Origin: Actinocrinis puniceicyclus
GTDB taxonomy: Bacteria > Actinomycetota > Actinomycetes > Streptomycetales > Catenulisporaceae
DNA: 64,000 nucleotides
Assembly: GCF_018283645.1 (NCBI RefSeq)
Contig: NZ_JAGSXH010000010.1
Location: 1-64,000 of the forward strand
Reading direction: 5' to 3'
The notes under the pieces were generated by a model that saw nothing but the letters and a program-made list of their open reading frames with translations, had not been told where the DNA came from and did not search any database. This document shows positions 1 through 8,841 of the stretch, piece after piece (positions within the stretch are counted from its first letter, which is position 1; every line of letters begins with the position of its first letter). A program made the translations under genes and the position numbers.

Positions 1-1
1 G

Positions 2-676
2 CTTCGAGCCGAGCTTCCGCGCTGGCGCAGCGTGCTGGTCGTGGTGGCCCATCCGGACGACGAGACGTTCGGCCTCGGCGCCGTGGTAAACCAGATGATC
101 GAGCGCGGTGCCGCCGTGCACGTGCTCTGCTTCTCCCACGGCGAGTCTTCCACGCTGGGCGACACGAGCGCCCTGTTCGCGCTGCGTGAAGAAGAACTGC
201 GGGAGGCCAGCGCCCGGTTGGGCGTGCGCTCGGTGACGTTGCTGACCTACCCTGACGGCCACCTCGACGCCCTGCCCGCGGGTGAGCTCTCCCGCCAGGT
301 CGCACTGCAGGTCGCCCGGGTCCGCCCGGACGGGCTGCTGGTCTTCGACGACACCGGCGTCACCGCTCACCCCGACCACCGGGCGGCGACCGCTGCCGCG
401 CTCCTCGCATGCTCCGACCTGCCGGTCCTGGCCTGGGCCCTGCCCTCCGTCATCGCCGACCGGCTGCGCCAGGAGACCGGCCAGCCCTTCGTCGGCCGTC
501 TGCCCGGCGAACTCGATCTGTGCCTGCGCGTGGCACGGGCCCCGCAACGCCGCGCCGCCTTCGCCCACGCCAGCCAACTATCGCCGACCGCGGTCTTCTG
601 GCGACGCATCCAACTGCAGGGCGAATGCGAGCACTTACGCTGGCTTCGGCGCCCGTCGGCCGGTCAACGGGACTGA
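2..676 (+). CDS. PIG-L/LmbE family deacetylase, 5' end outside window
   Basis: Zn-dependent N-deacetylase family (PIG-L, LmbE, MshB, BshB), which hydrolyses N-acetyl groups on sugar-type substrates. The visible part is 224 residues and carries the metal motif AHPDDE near the N-terminus and a second metal motif HPDH about 90 residues later. A GTG lies at 32, but the frame stays open to base 2 and the upstream residues (LPRWRS before VLVVVAHPDDE) look like normal family sequence, so the true start is probably upstream of the window. The substrate cannot be told from sequence. It is 140 bases upstream of an unrelated small exported protein and may not belong to the biosynthetic cluster further right. 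Confidence 0.85.
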   Translation, partial: LRAELPRWRSVLVVVAHPDDETFGLGAVVNQMIERGAAVHVLCFSHGESSTLGDTSALFALREEELREASARLGVRSVTLLTYPDGHLDALPAGELSRQVALQVARVRPDGLLVFDDTGVTAHPDHRAATAAALLACSDLPVLAWALPSVIADRLRQETGQPFVGRLPGELDLCLRVARAPQRRAAFAHASQLSPTAVFWRRIQLQGECEHLRWLRRPSAGQRD

Positions 677-817
677 CCCCCCGCGGCGCTGCCGAGCGCG
701 CAGAGCGCCGATCGAACGCCCGCGGCGCGCGGAGAATCTCGACACGGTCTGCACACGAGCGCGGCCCGGTCTGCACGGCGGTGCGGTGTGCTGGAGGCAG
801 ATCGAAGGAGGCGCACG

Positions 818-1168
818 ATGAAGCCGATCAAGTCTCACAGTCCCATCAAGCGCAGGGCCCTGCTGCTGGCGGCGGTGCCGCTGACCGCGGTGCTGGCCGG
901 CGGCGTGGCCGTCGCGGCAACCGGCGCGAGCAGCCCTTCCGCGCCGGCGGGCACCACGAGCACGCTGCAGGACCGCGACCGGGCACGCGACGGTAGCTGC
1001 CTGGAGTCCCCGACCGCGACGCCGAGCGCCACGGCCACGACGCTGCAGGACCGCGACCGGGCACGCGACGGAAGCTGCCTGGACTCGCCGACCGCCGTGC
1101 CGGGAACGTCGCCGCAACACATGTACGAGCACCAGCACCAGCACGGTGAGGGCGTCGCCGGCCGGTAG
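818..1168 (+). CDS. Small exported protein with a 26-residue tandem repeat
   Basis: Predicted 116-residue exported protein of unknown function. The ATG at 818 is preceded by GAAGGAG at 804-810, which decides the start. The N-terminus is a typical signal peptide: basic KPIKSHSPIKRR, then a hydrophobic stretch ending near AVAAT. The mature part is Ser/Thr/Pro/Ala-rich and contains two copies of a unit reading LQDRDRARDGSC, each followed by L(E/D)SPTA, so there are two cysteines in identical contexts. The tail is His-rich (HMYEHQHQHGEG), suggestive of metal binding. No family recognised. It sits beside a two-component system pointing the other way, so it could be a signal partner or target of that system, but this is only positional. 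Confidence 0.7.
   Translation: MKPIKSHSPIKRRALLLAAVPLTAVLAGGVAVAATGASSPSAPAGTTSTLQDRDRARDGSCLESPTATPSATATTLQDRDRARDGSCLDSPTAVPGTSPQHMYEHQHQHGEGVAGR
962..1095 (+). repeat. Two-copy tandem DNA repeat, period 78 bp
   Basis: The DNA starting ACGCTGCAGGACCGCGACCG occurs at 962 and again at 1040. The roughly 45-base matching core of each copy differs at only a few third positions. It lies in frame (78 = 26 codons) inside the small exported protein, so the repeat is a protein-level duplication. Confidence 0.8.
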
Positions 1169-1180
1169 GCCGACGCGATC

Positions 1181-2794
1181 TCAGCCGGGGTGTGAGCGTG
1201 GCCCGGTCCCGCGGGACCGGGCCACCGCACGCGGGGCCCGCGGCGCCCGCGGCAGGGTGACGGTGAACACGGCGCCGCCTCCGCTCGGGCTCTCGGCGCG
1301 CACGGCGCCGCCGTGTGCGGCCACCAGTTCCGCGACCACCGCGAGCCCGATGCCGCTACCGCCCCGCCCGGCCGCCGAGCTTCCACGCCAGAACCGCTGA
1401 AAAAGATGCGGCAACTCCGCGGCCGGAATACCTGGACCGGTATCGCGCACGCTCAGGCGGGTGACATCGTGTCCTGACTCGTCCGGGCCGGCGTCTGTCG
1501 CCACCGTGACCGTGCCGCCTGAGGGCGTGAACTTCAGGGCATTGGTCAGCAGGTTGGTCAGCACCTGCGCCAGACGGTCCCGGTCGCCGTCGACGAGCGC
1601 GGGCCGGCACTCGAGCCGCAGATCCAGCGCAGCCTCCTCGAACTGAGGGCGCAGTGCCCGCTGCGCCTGCGCCGCGACCTCGGCCAGGTCGACCGGCGAG
1701 CGACGCAGGCTCAGCGTCGCGGCCTGCGCGGCCGCGAGCGTGGAAAGGTCCTCCACCAGCCGCTCCAGCCGAAGCGTCTCCTCGTAGAGGGAGGCCAGTC
1801 GCTCCGGGGTCGGTTCGGTGACCCCGTCGATCAGTTGCTCGCTGGTGCCGCGCAGAATCGTCACCGGGGTACGCAGTTCGTGTGCGACATCGGAGACCAG
1901 CGTGCGGCGTAACGCGTCCTCCCGCTCCAGGGTGCGCGCCATGCGCGCGAAGGCCGCGGTGACCTGGCCGAACTCGCCCACCTGCGGACGCAGACGCGCC
2001 GCCACGTCGCTTTCGCCGCGCTCGACCGCCGCGGCGGCGTCGGCCAGCGCGGCCAGCGGCCGGGTCGTGCGCCGCGTGACCAGCAGCGCCGCCACGGCGG
2101 CGAGAACGACCGCCACCACGGCGGCCAGCGCGACCTGCCGCAAGATGGCCTGGCCCGCTTGACCCGCGGCGGTCGCCGCCACCGCGGGGAAGGTGATCAG
2201 CACGCTGCCGACGCTCTGACCGCCGACGACGATCGGCTCGGCCTGCCCGGACACAGCCGCAGTCGTGGTCCCGGCCGCAGTCGGCACCGGTGTCGCCGAT
2301 GGTGCCGCGGCCGGTCGCGCGGCCGCGAGGCCCACGACACCCGACCCGCCCGACGCGGCCGCTGCGTTGTGGCTGCCGCCGTGCGTGGTCTGCGGTGTGC
2401 CGCGATGCTCGCCGGGGCCGCCACTGGCGGAACGCGCCGGGCCGGGGCCGTGCTCCGTCTGGGGACTCGCGGTGATGGTCGTGACCGCGCCGCCCGAGGT
2501 GTCCAGCACGATCAGGTTCGCCGAGCCGGCCTGCGCCAAGGCGTGCACCGCGGTCAGATCCGCCGTGCTCCAGGAGCCCGCGGCCGCATACGCGTCGGCC
2601 AGGGCCGCGGTCACCTCGCGGCGCACCTGAGCACGCTGCGAAGCCACCAGCGAGTCGGTCTGCCGGGTGACCGAGAACACCGCGAGCACGGCCACCACGG
2701 TCACCGCCCCGATACCGACCAGGGCGAACGCCGCGAACAACCGGCGCCCCACCGGCCCGAACAGTCGCGCACCCGACCCGGCCATGGGTACCAC
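1181..2794 (-). CDS. Sensor histidine kinase
   Basis: Membrane sensor kinase of a two-component system, 537 residues. Order: N-terminal membrane segment around residues 18-38; extracytoplasmic sensor of about 170 residues with a Gly/His/Ala-rich low-complexity stretch (near GGPGEHRG and GGSHNAAAASGG); second membrane segment ending at LLVTRRTTRPL; HAMP; dimerisation/phosphoacceptor helix SDVAHELRTPVT with the phospho-His; then the ATPase domain with N box (NLLTNALKF), DTGPGI and GSGIGLAV. GTG at 2794 and an in-frame ATG at 2785 are both possible starts. It is divergent from the response regulator at 2908, 113 bases away, so the pair probably shares a regulatory region. The signal sensed is unknown. 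Confidence 0.93.
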   Translation of the reverse strand: MVPMAGSGARLFGPVGRRLFAAFALVGIGAVTVVAVLAVFSVTRQTDSLVASQRAQVRREVTAALADAYAAAGSWSTADLTAVHALAQAGSANLIVLDTSGGAVTTITASPQTEHGPGPARSASGGPGEHRGTPQTTHGGSHNAAAASGGSGVVGLAAARPAAAPSATPVPTAAGTTTAAVSGQAEPIVVGGQSVGSVLITFPAVAATAAGQAGQAILRQVALAAVVAVVLAAVAALLVTRRTTRPLAALADAAAAVERGESDVAARLRPQVGEFGQVTAAFARMARTLEREDALRRTLVSDVAHELRTPVTILRGTSEQLIDGVTEPTPERLASLYEETLRLERLVEDLSTLAAAQAATLSLRRSPVDLAEVAAQAQRALRPQFEEAALDLRLECRPALVDGDRDRLAQVLTNLLTNALKFTPSGGTVTVATDAGPDESGHDVTRLSVRDTGPGIPAAELPHLFQRFWRGSSAAGRGGSGIGLAVVAELVAAHGGAVRAESPSGGGAVFTVTLPRAPRAPRAVARSRGTGPRSHPG

Positions 2795-2907
2795 GCAACC
2801 GCGCCACCCCGCCGACCGGCAGGGCTGCTGGTCCCGCTTCCCACCGCCGGGCGGCCCTGCCCCCGGCCCGCGCGATGTGATTCGATCGCGGCGAGGCGGT
2901 GAGAGCG

Positions 2908-3633
2908 ATGCCTGCCAGCGTGCTGATCGTCGAGGACGAGCGGAAGATACGCGACCTGCTGCGCGCGTCCCTGGAACACGAGGGCTTCTCGGTGCTCTCG
3001 ACCGAGTCCGGCGCCGAGGCGATCGCGCTGGCCCGCACGGCGCGCCCGGACCTGGTCCTGCTGGATCTGCGCCTGCCCGACATCCCGGGCGAGGAGGTGG
3101 CCCGCGAGATCCGCGCCTCGGCGCCCACGGCGATCATGATGCTCACCGCGAAGACCGAGATCGCCGACCGGATCCGCGGTCTCGAACTTGGCGCCGACGA
3201 CTACGTGACCAAGCCGTTCAGCCCCCGCGAGGTCGTACTGCGCGTCCACTCCATCCTGCGCCGCACCCGCGCCCTCGACGGCGAGGAGGAACCCGCCAGC
3301 TACGCGGACCGCGAGCTGGTCATCGACGAACGACAGCACCAGATCACGGCGCACGGCGTGCCCGTGGAACTGACCGCGACCGAATGGAGGCTGCTGACCA
3401 CGCTGGCCGCGGCACCGCGCCGCGTCTTCAGCCGCTACGAGCTGATCAACCGCATCCGCGGCTATGAGTTCGACGGTTACGAACGCACCGTCGACTCCCA
3501 CGTGCGCAACCTGCGCCACAAGATCGAGCGGGAGCCCCGCTCCCCGGTGCTGATCGAGACGGTGATCGGAATCGGCTACCGGCTCGCCGCCACGCGCGAC
3601 ACCGCCCCCAGCCCCGGCGCGCCGGCCGGCTGA
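2908..3633 (+). CDS. OmpR-family response regulator
   Basis: DNA-binding response regulator, 241 residues, partner of the adjacent kinase. The receiver domain occupies the first about 120 residues: acidic pair in VEDERK, phosphoacceptor Asp in LVLLDLRLP, and the conserved Lys in DDYVTKPFSP. A winged-helix trans_reg_C domain follows (about 140-225), with YERTVDSHVRNLRHKIE and the C-terminal hairpin GIGYRLA. ATG at 2908 is preferred, with GGTGAGAG just upstream; GTG at 2899 is an alternative. Targets unknown. Confidence 0.93.
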   Translation: MPASVLIVEDERKIRDLLRASLEHEGFSVLSTESGAEAIALARTARPDLVLLDLRLPDIPGEEVAREIRASAPTAIMMLTAKTEIADRIRGLELGADDYVTKPFSPREVVLRVHSILRRTRALDGEEEPASYADRELVIDERQHQITAHGVPVELTATEWRLLTTLAAAPRRVFSRYELINRIRGYEFDGYERTVDSHVRNLRHKIEREPRSPVLIETVIGIGYRLAATRDTAPSPGAPAG

Positions 3634-3979
3634 GCACGGCAGTCGGCACAACGAGTAAGAGCACGGTGATACTCAGACCGCGCGGTCGCGTCCCGGCGCG
3701 GCGGGCTTCGGGTTTCCGCCGGCCGTCCCGATCCGCCATTCACCTGGAAGCCCGATGAAAATCCGTGCGGACATCTCGGCGAATTCCGGAGCGCAGGAAT
3801 ATCACAGCACTCTGAAACACTGACAAACTGAGGAGCGAGAAGCCGAGAAACCGACGCGCAACGCTCCGGGACGGCGGTCCACCGCCCGGCCGGGATGACT
3901 TGTCAACCGGGGTGTCCCATAACCCTGATTCATGCGATACTGAACGGGACTACTCCCGGTGACGTGAGGAGATCTGCGC
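3634..3979. other. 346-bp gap; probable promoter of the first cytochrome P450
   Basis: No convincing coding frame. The segment around 3840-3945 is less GC-rich than its surroundings. GATACT at 3936-3941 could be a -10 hexamer for the P450 at 3980, but the matching -35 position is poor, so an activator may be needed. The 9-mer CTGACAAAC also occurs in the promoter gap near 23891. This gap is the plausible left boundary of the biosynthetic cluster. Confidence 0.4.
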
Positions 3980-5185
3980 GTGGAAGCCGAGCCTGTCTCG
4001 TACAACCCGCTCAGCCCCGGGTTCTTCGCCGATCCGTATCCGCACTACCGGCAGTTGCGCGAACAGAATCCGGTCCATTACTCCCGTTACGGGTTCTGGG
4101 TCCTCACCCGCTACCGCGACGTGGTCGCCGCCTACCGGGAGCCGCTGCTCTCGCGCGACATGCGGCTCTGGGAGAACTTCGAGGTCTGGCGGCGCTCCCC
4201 GGCCGACGGGCCGCTCGAACGGATGATGGCGAACTGGATCGTGATGATCGACCCGCCGCGGCACAGCCCGTTGCGCGCGATCCACGAGCAGGTCTTCGAC
4301 AGCGCCCTGATGACCCGCGCGGACGCGGTGGCCGCGCGGATCGTCGCCGAGCTGGCCGAGCCCGCGCGTGCCGCCGGCGGGTTCGACGCGGTCGCCGACT
4401 TCGCCGACCGGATCCCGGTGTACCTGCTGTGCGCGCTGCTCGACGTGCCGCGCCCGGACTGGGACGCGTTCGTCGGATGGTCGCGTGCGATCGCGCTCAC
4501 GTCCGAACCGCAGCTGACCACGAAGGTGCTCCAGCAGGGGCGGGAGGCGCAGCAGTCCTTCTACGACTACCTCGGCCCGCTCGCCGCCCGGCGCCGGGCG
4601 CGGCCCGGCGACGACGTGCTCAGCGCGATGGCCGTCACCGAGGCCGGCGGGACCCGGCTGAGCGACGAAGAACTCGTAGACAGCCTGGTCTTCCTGTACC
4701 AGGCCGGGCACCCGACCAGCACCCAGCTGATCGCGCTGGCGCTGCAATCGCTGCTGGAGCACCCCGGGCAACTCGGCCTGCTGCGCGACGAGCGCTCGCT
4801 GCTGCCGGGCGCGATCGAGGAGTTGCAGCGCTTCGACGGGCCGGTACAGATGAACGACCGGGTCGCCCTCGCCGACATCGAGATCGACGGGCAGCCGGTC
4901 ACCAAGGGCCAGGTGGTGCGGCTGTGCCTGGCCTCGGCGAACCGGGACGAGGAGCAGTTCCCCGACGCCGACCGGCTCGACCTGCGGCGGGAGGTACGCG
5001 GCCAGCTCGGCTACGGGCACGGGCTGCACGCGTGCATCGGCGCCGCGCTCGGCCGTGCACAGACCCGGCACGCCCTCGGAGCGCTGCTCGACTTCGGACC
5101 CGGGTTGCGCGCGACGGCACAGCGGCGGCGCTATCTGCCCTCCCCCAGCAACCGTGGCCTGGTATCGCTGCCCGTCGAGTTCTAG
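3980..5185 (+). CDS. Cytochrome P450 (bacterial class I)
   Basis: Soluble heme monooxygenase of 401 residues, the normal length for actinomycete P450s. Heme-binding loop GYGHGLHACIG with the Cys ligand; I-helix oxygen-binding region YQAGHPTSTQ; K-helix ExxR as EELQR. Uses external ferredoxin and reductase, none of which is encoded in the window. GTG start at 3980 with GTGAGGAG about 9 bases upstream. The first gene of the probable cluster, followed 206 bases later by an exporter in the same direction. Likely a late tailoring oxidase of the polyketide product (inference); substrate not predictable. Confidence 0.93.
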   Translation: MEAEPVSYNPLSPGFFADPYPHYRQLREQNPVHYSRYGFWVLTRYRDVVAAYREPLLSRDMRLWENFEVWRRSPADGPLERMMANWIVMIDPPRHSPLRAIHEQVFDSALMTRADAVAARIVAELAEPARAAGGFDAVADFADRIPVYLLCALLDVPRPDWDAFVGWSRAIALTSEPQLTTKVLQQGREAQQSFYDYLGPLAARRRARPGDDVLSAMAVTEAGGTRLSDEELVDSLVFLYQAGHPTSTQLIALALQSLLEHPGQLGLLRDERSLLPGAIEELQRFDGPVQMNDRVALADIEIDGQPVTKGQVVRLCLASANRDEEQFPDADRLDLRREVRGQLGYGHGLHACIGAALGRAQTRHALGALLDFGPGLRATAQRRRYLPSPSNRGLVSLPVEF

Positions 5186-5391
5186 GCGGGCGTCTTGACT
5201 GGTTCCGGGGCAAACCGTCACGACGGACGGACGTTCGCTCCAGCCGGGAAGCCGGGTAGCGCAGAGCGAATCAGCCGAACGGCGCAGCCCGCGAGGCGGC
5301 GCAGCGGCCCCGAAACCGGTCAAGATGCCCTCCAAGCCCGAGACTCGTCCGCAGGAACCGGACGGGGTCGTCAAAGAAAGCGGGGAAGTTC

Positions 5392-6840
5392 GTGACTGAG
5401 ATGACCACGGCGCGAAAGGCCCGACCCACCCGGCTGGTCGCGGTCGGGGGCACCTTCCTGGCGATGCTCGACTCGACCGTGGTGAACCTGGCGCTGCCCA
5501 CCCTGCACCGCCGGTTCCCCACCGAGTCGATCTCCACGCTGTCGTGGGTCGTCACGGCGTACGTGGTGATGTTCGCGGCCATGCTCGCCCCGGCCGGGCG
5601 AATCGCCGACGCGCTGGGCCGCCGCATCGTCTTCCTCGGCGGCGTCGGGCTGTTCTCGGCGATGTCGCTCGCCGCCGCGCTGGCGCCCAACCTGGGATTC
5701 CTGATCGCGGCCCGCACGCTGCAGGGCATCGGGGCGGCCGCGATGGTCCCCGCGGCGCTGGCGATTCTGCTGCTGGACGGGCCCGCCGAACAGCGCGCGC
5801 GGGCGATCGGGTTCTGGAGCGCGGCCTCCGCGGCGGCCGCGGCCCTGGGACCGCCGGTCGGCGGCGCTCTGGTGGACGCCTTCGGCTGGGAGTCGGTGTT
5901 CTACGTCAACCTCCCCTTCGGCGCGGCCATGATCTACGGCGGGGTGCGGTCGCTGCCGCGGCCGCCGCGCGCGCAGCACTCGATCCGCTCCCGCATGCCC
6001 GACCCGGTGGGCACGGTGCTGCTCGCGGCGGGCACCGCGGCGCTGACGCTCGGCGTGACCCAGGGCCCCAGCTGGCACTGGACCTCGCCCGGCACGCTCG
6101 CCGCGCTGATCGGCGGGGCCGGCGCGATCGTCGCCGCGCTGCTGTACACCTCCCGCACGCGGGTGCCCGCGGTCGACACCTCGCTGTGGCGCATCCGCAC
6201 CTTCGCGGTGACGAACATCGTCTCCGTCTTCTACGGCATGGCGCAGTATCCCTGGCTGCTCGTCGGCGTGCTGTATGTCAGCACCGTGTGGCACTACAGT
6301 CCGCTCCAGGCCGGCCTGGCGATGACGCCCGGAGCCGTGACGGCCGCGATCACCGCGCTCGGCCTGGGCAAGCGGCTCGCAGTCCTCGGTCCGCGCCGGG
6401 TCCTGCTGTTCGGGCTCGTGGCGATCGTGGCCTGCGGCGTGTGGCTGGTGCTCGGACTGACCCAGCAGCCCAGGTTCCTGGCGCTCTGGCTGCCCGCCGG
6501 CCTGCTGGTGGGCGTCGGCATGGGCGCCACGACACTGGCCACCTCCGCGACCGCCGCGCTCAGCGCGCCGCCGGTCGCGTTCGCGACCGCGTCGGGCGTC
6601 AACACGATGGCACGGCAGTTCGGCGGCGCGCTCGGCATCGCGGTCGCCGCGGCGGTGCTTCAGACCATGGACGGCGCCCGGGCACAGGCATACGAGCGCG
6701 TATACGTGTACTGCACAGCCTTCGTCGTCGTCGCGTTCCTCATCACCCTGTGGCGGATGCGGATTCCGGCTCCACCGCAGGCCACGATGACACAGCACCC
6801 GGCCGGAGAGTCACGCGAGCAGGTCGCCGACTCCAGGTGA
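5392..6840 (+). CDS. MFS drug exporter, DHA2 (EmrB/QacA-like)
   Basis: Integral membrane proton-antiport exporter, 482 residues, with multiple hydrophobic segments consistent with 12-14 TM helices. Family signatures: LDSTVVNLALP in the first helix, LAPAGRIADALGRR in the loop after helix 2, and RTLQGIGAAAMVPAALAIL in helix 4. GTG start at 5392 follows CGGGGAAG. It is co-directional with the P450 and convergent with the minus-strand operon that ends at 6849. Probable product export or self-resistance. A second, different-type MFS protein is at 27339. Confidence 0.92.
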   Translation: MTEMTTARKARPTRLVAVGGTFLAMLDSTVVNLALPTLHRRFPTESISTLSWVVTAYVVMFAAMLAPAGRIADALGRRIVFLGGVGLFSAMSLAAALAPNLGFLIAARTLQGIGAAAMVPAALAILLLDGPAEQRARAIGFWSAASAAAAALGPPVGGALVDAFGWESVFYVNLPFGAAMIYGGVRSLPRPPRAQHSIRSRMPDPVGTVLLAAGTAALTLGVTQGPSWHWTSPGTLAALIGGAGAIVAALLYTSRTRVPAVDTSLWRIRTFAVTNIVSVFYGMAQYPWLLVGVLYVSTVWHYSPLQAGLAMTPGAVTAAITALGLGKRLAVLGPRRVLLFGLVAIVACGVWLVLGLTQQPRFLALWLPAGLLVGVGMGATTLATSATAALSAPPVAFATASGVNTMARQFGGALGIAVAAAVLQTMDGARAQAYERVYVYCTAFVVVAFLITLWRMRIPAPPQATMTQHPAGESREQVADSR

Positions 6841-6848
6841 GCAGGACG

Positions 6849-7580
6849 TCAGCCGCAGCCGCCCGCGTGCCCCTGATCGCCCGCGGGCAGCGCGGGGACG
6901 GGCCCCTTTTCGACGGATACCTCGTGCGGCCGCCTGTCCTCGTGCCCTGATTCAATGCCGCCGGGCGCCGCCTGGAGGGTCTCGACGAACCAGGGCAGGC
7001 GGTCCACGCCCCAGTACTTGTCGTAGCGGTGGATGAAGAACGGCACGCCGAAAACCCCGTCGGCGTCCACGGCCAGCAACGCCTCAAGGCCGAGCCGCCG
7101 GGCCGCGGGATCGTCCACCGCGCCGGCCAACTCGCCGGCGGGCAGGCCGAGTTCGTCGGCCAGCCGGGCGACGGTCGCCCGGTCGCAGATGTCCGCGCCT
7201 TCCTCCCAGCGGGCGCGGTACACCGCCGCCACGAAGGCACGCCCGCGGCCATACCGCTCGGCCAGCAAATACGCCAGGTGCGGAACCTCCCAGCACGGCT
7301 GCCGGTCCACCGGCCAGGTCACGGTCAGCCCGCGCCGGGCGGCCAGCCTGCGCACATCGGCCAGGACGTAGCGCGCCTTGGCCCTGGAGTGGTCGACGTA
7401 AGGGAAACCCGCGCCCGCCTCGGCGAGCATCCGGACGGATTCGCCGTCGGGTTCCCAGAACGGCCGCCACTCCAGCGACGCGGCGACCTGCGGGTACCGC
7501 TGCGTCAGATCCCAGTGCGCCAGCCACGAGTACGGGCTGCGCAGCGAGAAGTAGAACCTCGGCGGCGCCCCGGCGGTCAT
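6849..7580 (-). CDS. DsbA-fold isomerase/oxidoreductase (HCCA isomerase / kappa-GST like)
   Basis: 243-residue thioredoxin-fold protein of the DSBA / 2-hydroxychromene-2-carboxylate isomerase family. N-terminal SLRSPYSWLA has the catalytic Ser position used by the glutathione-dependent isomerases in place of a CxxC; the C-terminal part has GVFGVPFFIH, the conserved cis-Pro loop. In known members the role is isomerisation or thiol chemistry on an aromatic or enone substrate; mycothiol would be the expected thiol in an actinomycete. The start ATG (7580) overlaps the ketoreductase stop as ATGA, so it is the last gene of a coupled operon with ketoreductase and dehydratases. A double-bond isomerase role on the polyketide chain is one reading; participation in sulfur chemistry is another. 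Confidence 0.8.
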   Translation of the reverse strand: MTAGAPPRFYFSLRSPYSWLAHWDLTQRYPQVAASLEWRPFWEPDGESVRMLAEAGAGFPYVDHSRAKARYVLADVRRLAARRGLTVTWPVDRQPCWEVPHLAYLLAERYGRGRAFVAAVYRARWEEGADICDRATVARLADELGLPAGELAGAVDDPAARRLGLEALLAVDADGVFGVPFFIHRYDKYWGVDRLPWFVETLQAAPGGIESGHEDRRPHEVSVEKGPVPALPAGDQGHAGGCG

Positions 7581-8323
7581 ATCACCAGACCGCCGTCGAT
7601 GCAGAAGGCCTGCCCGGTGATGTAGCTCGCCGCGTCCCCGGCGAGAAAGCCGACCAGGGCGGCGACCTCCTCCGGCCGGCCCATCCGGCCCATCGCGATG
7701 TTCCCCACCGCCCGATCGCGCACAGACTCACGCAGCGCTCCGGTCATCTCCGTCTCGATCATTCCGGGGGCCACCGCGTTGGCCCGGATGCCGAAACGGC
7801 CGACCTCCAGGGCCAGCGAGCGGGTCATGGCGATGATCCCGGCCTTCGAGGCGGCGTAGTTCGCCTGGGTCGCGTTGCCGCTCAACCCGATCACCGAGGA
7901 CATGGTGATGATGCAGCCGGTCCGGCGCTTCATCATCGAGAACGCCGCCGAGCGGCACACGTGGAAGGTCCCGTCGAGGTTCACCCCGCGCACGTCCGTC
8001 CAGTCCTGCTCGCTCATCAGCACCAACGGGTTGTCCCGCACGATGCCGGCGTTCGCCACCGCGACGTCGAGGTCGCCGAGTTCCTCCTCCACCGCGGCGA
8101 CGAAGGAGCGCACCGCGTCGGCGTCGCGCACGTCGAGTTGCCTCAGGCACACCGCGGCGCCGGTCTCGCGCGCCTGGGCGGCCACCTCCTGCGCCGCCTT
8201 CTCATCGGTGTTGTAGGAGAATCCGACGTCGAAGCCGTCGGCCGCGAGCCGCAGCACCACGGCTCGTCCGATGCCCCGCGACCCGCCGGTCACCAGGGCG
8301 ACCTTCCGCTGTGAACCGTTCAT
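7577..8323 (-). CDS. 3-oxoacyl-ACP ketoreductase (FabG-like SDR)
   Basis: NADPH-dependent reductase of beta-ketoacyl-ACP, 248 residues, classical SDR. Cofactor motif TGGSRGIGRA near the N-terminus; NAG motif ANAGIVRDN; catalytic Ser in MSSVIG; Tyr/Lys in YAASKAG; C-terminal ITGQAFCIDGG as in FabG. ATG at 8323 has GGAAGGGA upstream. It lies between two dehydratases upstream and the DsbA-fold gene downstream, so it supplies the ketoreduction step for the stand-alone ketosynthases of the cluster rather than primary fatty acid synthesis (inference from context). Confidence 0.93.
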   Translation of the reverse strand: MNGSQRKVALVTGGSRGIGRAVVLRLAADGFDVGFSYNTDEKAAQEVAAQARETGAAVCLRQLDVRDADAVRSFVAAVEEELGDLDVAVANAGIVRDNPLVLMSEQDWTDVRGVNLDGTFHVCRSAAFSMMKRRTGCIITMSSVIGLSGNATQANYAASKAGIIAMTRSLALEVGRFGIRANAVAPGMIETEMTGALRESVRDRAVGNIAMGRMGRPEEVAALVGFLAGDAASYITGQAFCIDGGLVI

Positions 8324-8340
8324 GACGCAGTCCCTTCCGC

Positions 8341-8841
8341 TCAGCGCGCGGCGTGCTCCGTGGTCCGCTCGCGCAGGCTCTCGGCCGGGCGCAGGGCGAT
8401 GACGATCGAGGCCACGCTCAGCGCCTCGCAGCCGTCCGCGAGCAGACTCTCTCCCTCGAAGACCGCGGCGTCGGTGACCGCCCGGACCAGGCGCACCCGG
8501 TGTTCGAGCAGGTCGCCCGGCCGGGCCGGCCGCCCGAGCCGCAGGTCGGTGATGCTGCCGAAGAGGGTGACCATCCCCCGCAGTACGTCCGGATTCGGCC
8601 GGTCGAGGCAGGCGAGCAGGCCGGCGGCCTGGCACCAGGACTCGATCAGCAGGCTGACCGGGTAGTCGTGATCCGCGTCCTGCGACAACCCTCGATAGCA
8701 GGGTTCGTTCACGGTGACCGCCTTGACCGCCGTGAGCGAGACCCCGGGCTGCGCCGCGGTGACCCGGTCCACGAGCAGCATCGGGTAGCGGTGCGGCAGC
8801 AGGCGCTTGATCTGCTCGGGGCCGAACGGCGGCGCGATCAC
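8341..8841 (-). CDS. Hotdog-fold 3-hydroxyacyl-ACP dehydratase (FabZ-like)
   Basis: 166-residue single-hotdog protein. LLPHRYPMLLVDRV matches the FabZ signature, and LLIESWCQAAG supplies the family's acidic residue. Dehydrates 3-hydroxyacyl-ACP to the 2-enoyl form. Its GTG start (8841) overlaps the stop of the upstream dehydratase gene as GTGA, so the two are translationally coupled and may form a heteromer, as is known for the dehydratases of highly reducing type II polyketide systems (family knowledge). Followed 17 bases later by the ketoreductase. Confidence 0.88.
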   Translation of the reverse strand: MIAPPFGPEQIKRLLPHRYPMLLVDRVTAAQPGVSLTAVKAVTVNEPCYRGLSQDADHDYPVSLLIESWCQAAGLLACLDRPNPDVLRGMVTLFGSITDLRLGRPARPGDLLEHRVRLVRAVTDAAVFEGESLLADGCEALSVASIVIALRPAESLRERTTEHAAR

